Source: Epiperipatus broadwayi (taxonomy: Eukaryota > Onychophora > Udeonychophora > Euonychophora > Peripatidae). Taken from it: DNA of 64,000 bases. The stretch covers positions 186,001 to 250,000 of the forward strand of contig JAQFVV010000451.1 of assembly GCA_028023455.1 (NCBI GenBank), written 5' to 3'. The position numbers were made by a program, and so were the translations under genes. The notes under the pieces were generated by a model. It made no database searches and had not been told where the DNA came from. It saw only the letters and a list, made by a program, of their open reading frames with translations. Of the stretch, positions 63,134 to 64,000 are shown piece after piece; the first letter of the stretch is position 1; the number at the start of each line of letters is the position of its first letter.

Positions 63134-64000
63134 CTGATAAATATATATGTGAATGTCAATTATTTAAGTATCTCACTCACTAAATACTATTCCAAGTCTG
63201 TTCACTGATTGGTAACATCCAACATAATGACAATGATGATTGCCCAAAATTTCAAAAGAATCCACATCTATACCAATCCTATCTGGTCAATTGTGATCCC
63301 AAGACATACCATATAAGTAATAAGTCTATATTTTATCTTTTCACATCAAGTATATGTATACCTTATATATTTCCCACATACATGTGCTATCAGTAACATG
63401 TTATCATTTTCCTTGCACAAAGATAATTGTTTTGATGATACCTTAAAAAAGAACAGATCTTAACACCATTACAATTAATATATATGGCTCCAATCTCATA
63501 ATGGCCTCCAAAGATCTATTACAATGTGTATACAATGTAATTGTCAGATCTGAACAAAATGAAATAAAACCTAGAGATATTTCCAAATACATCACATAAA
63601 TAGTCTTACAGTGAAATGTTAATTGTGCAATAAGAAGCATCTAATGAGAGATGAGTAAAGAAAAGTTGCACTAATGAGCAGATTTATAAAGACTAATAAT
63701 CAAACAAATAGATGGCCTGATATCTGATGAGGAGACCAAAAATAACTTGGTATCACAGTTCATTATGAATTACAAATTATACAATGAGCAATAAATCAAA
63801 CTTTGTAATGGAATAAGTAATCAATGAAAATTAGATGGTAAGGTAATTTATTAATCTACTATTTCACATCCATTGATATTACAATAGATACTTTACAAAT
63901 TACATTTTAAATGGCAAATCATAGAGTTTAGATATTAACATAATTGACAAAATAAAAATTCAACAATCTCACCATAAACATTAAATTTCATTTAATTATT
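62473..64000. other. Right end of window; intron sequence plus candidate exon at 63092-63133
   Basis: No transposon motifs recognised. The exon to the right that would precede 63133 is not found before 64000. Confidence 0.4.
63092..63133 (-). CDS. Candidate 42-bp internal exon of the UBZ gene
   Basis: On the minus strand an acceptor ending TTTATCAG precedes 42 bases that read ENIYDILTFLYAMT, followed by a good donor GTGAGTAG. The exon begins with two bases completing a codon and ends with one base, which fits the two-base start of the next exon at 57370. The in-frame reading is closed upstream by a TGA, so the exon cannot be much longer. The polypyrimidine tract is weak and the exon is short and A+T-rich, so it could be a chance match. 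It is the weakest of the five exons. Confidence 0.4.

Noticed and set aside
1-64000. CRISPR array, bacterial operons, rRNA, intact tRNA genes
   Set aside because: None found. All tRNA-like sequences are SINE or retroposon heads with open acceptor stems.

Overview
This is invertebrate-type metazoan nuclear DNA. It is very A+T-rich (roughly 70% by eye), has spliced coding exons separated by introns of 3 to 45 kb, and is packed with eukaryotic transposable elements of many ages. There are no bacterial operons, no CRISPR array and no rRNA. I cannot name the species. The mix (Penelope-like GIY-YIG element, RTE, CR1/Jockey-like and L1/Tx1-like LINEs, pogo/Tigger DNA transposons, tRNA-derived SINEs, hammerhead-bearing short repeats) fits a mollusc, chelicerate or cnidarian-like genome.

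One host gene is visible, on the minus strand. Five candidate exons (63133-63092, 57370-57230, 50549-50414, 5051-4984, 1739-1561) have GT/AG borders and mutually compatible phases. They join into the C-terminal ~220 residues of a protein that ends in two Rad18-type (UBZ4, C-C-H-C) ubiquitin-binding zinc fingers. The first finger is assembled only when the 5051-4984 and 1739-1561 exons are spliced, which is strong internal evidence. The 5' part lies beyond the right edge. Nearly everything else sits in the introns of this gene.

Layout: 1-1560 is the 3' flank. 2729-2977 is a hammerhead repeat. 6187-10715 is a possible very long LTR. 11.8-20.8 kb holds LINE fragments, SINEs and a foldback. 20794-20982 is a second hammerhead repeat. 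24.5-29.3 kb holds SINEs and a TIR/foldback cluster. 30.05-30.83 kb is a decayed Penelope-like element. 31.4-32.84 kb is a decayed pogo/Tigger transposon. 34.1-35.7 kb holds a hammerhead/tRNA-like repeat and a LINE. 36.36-44.63 kb is an old CR1/Jockey-like LINE split by a younger full-length 5.9-kb LINE (37703-43590) with a 25-bp target-site duplication. 46-54 kb holds SINEs, a LINE scrap and foldbacks. 55.3-62.5 kb holds RTE copies, several hammerhead repeats and a second Tigger copy.

The most unusual signal is a set of short repeats carrying minimal hammerhead ribozyme motifs (core CTGANGA ... GAAA, three helices). There are at least seven reasonably intact copies plus several decayed ones. 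One family (five copies) always has the same outer inverted end and a sense tail ending in GATCATGTGAT; two copies have exact 13-bp target-site duplications. A second family couples the hammerhead to a tRNA-like box, and occurs as foldbacks and as a ~440-bp tandem inside a ~1.2-kb palindrome. These resemble Penelope pLTR pieces, retrozymes or Sm-alpha-like retroposons.
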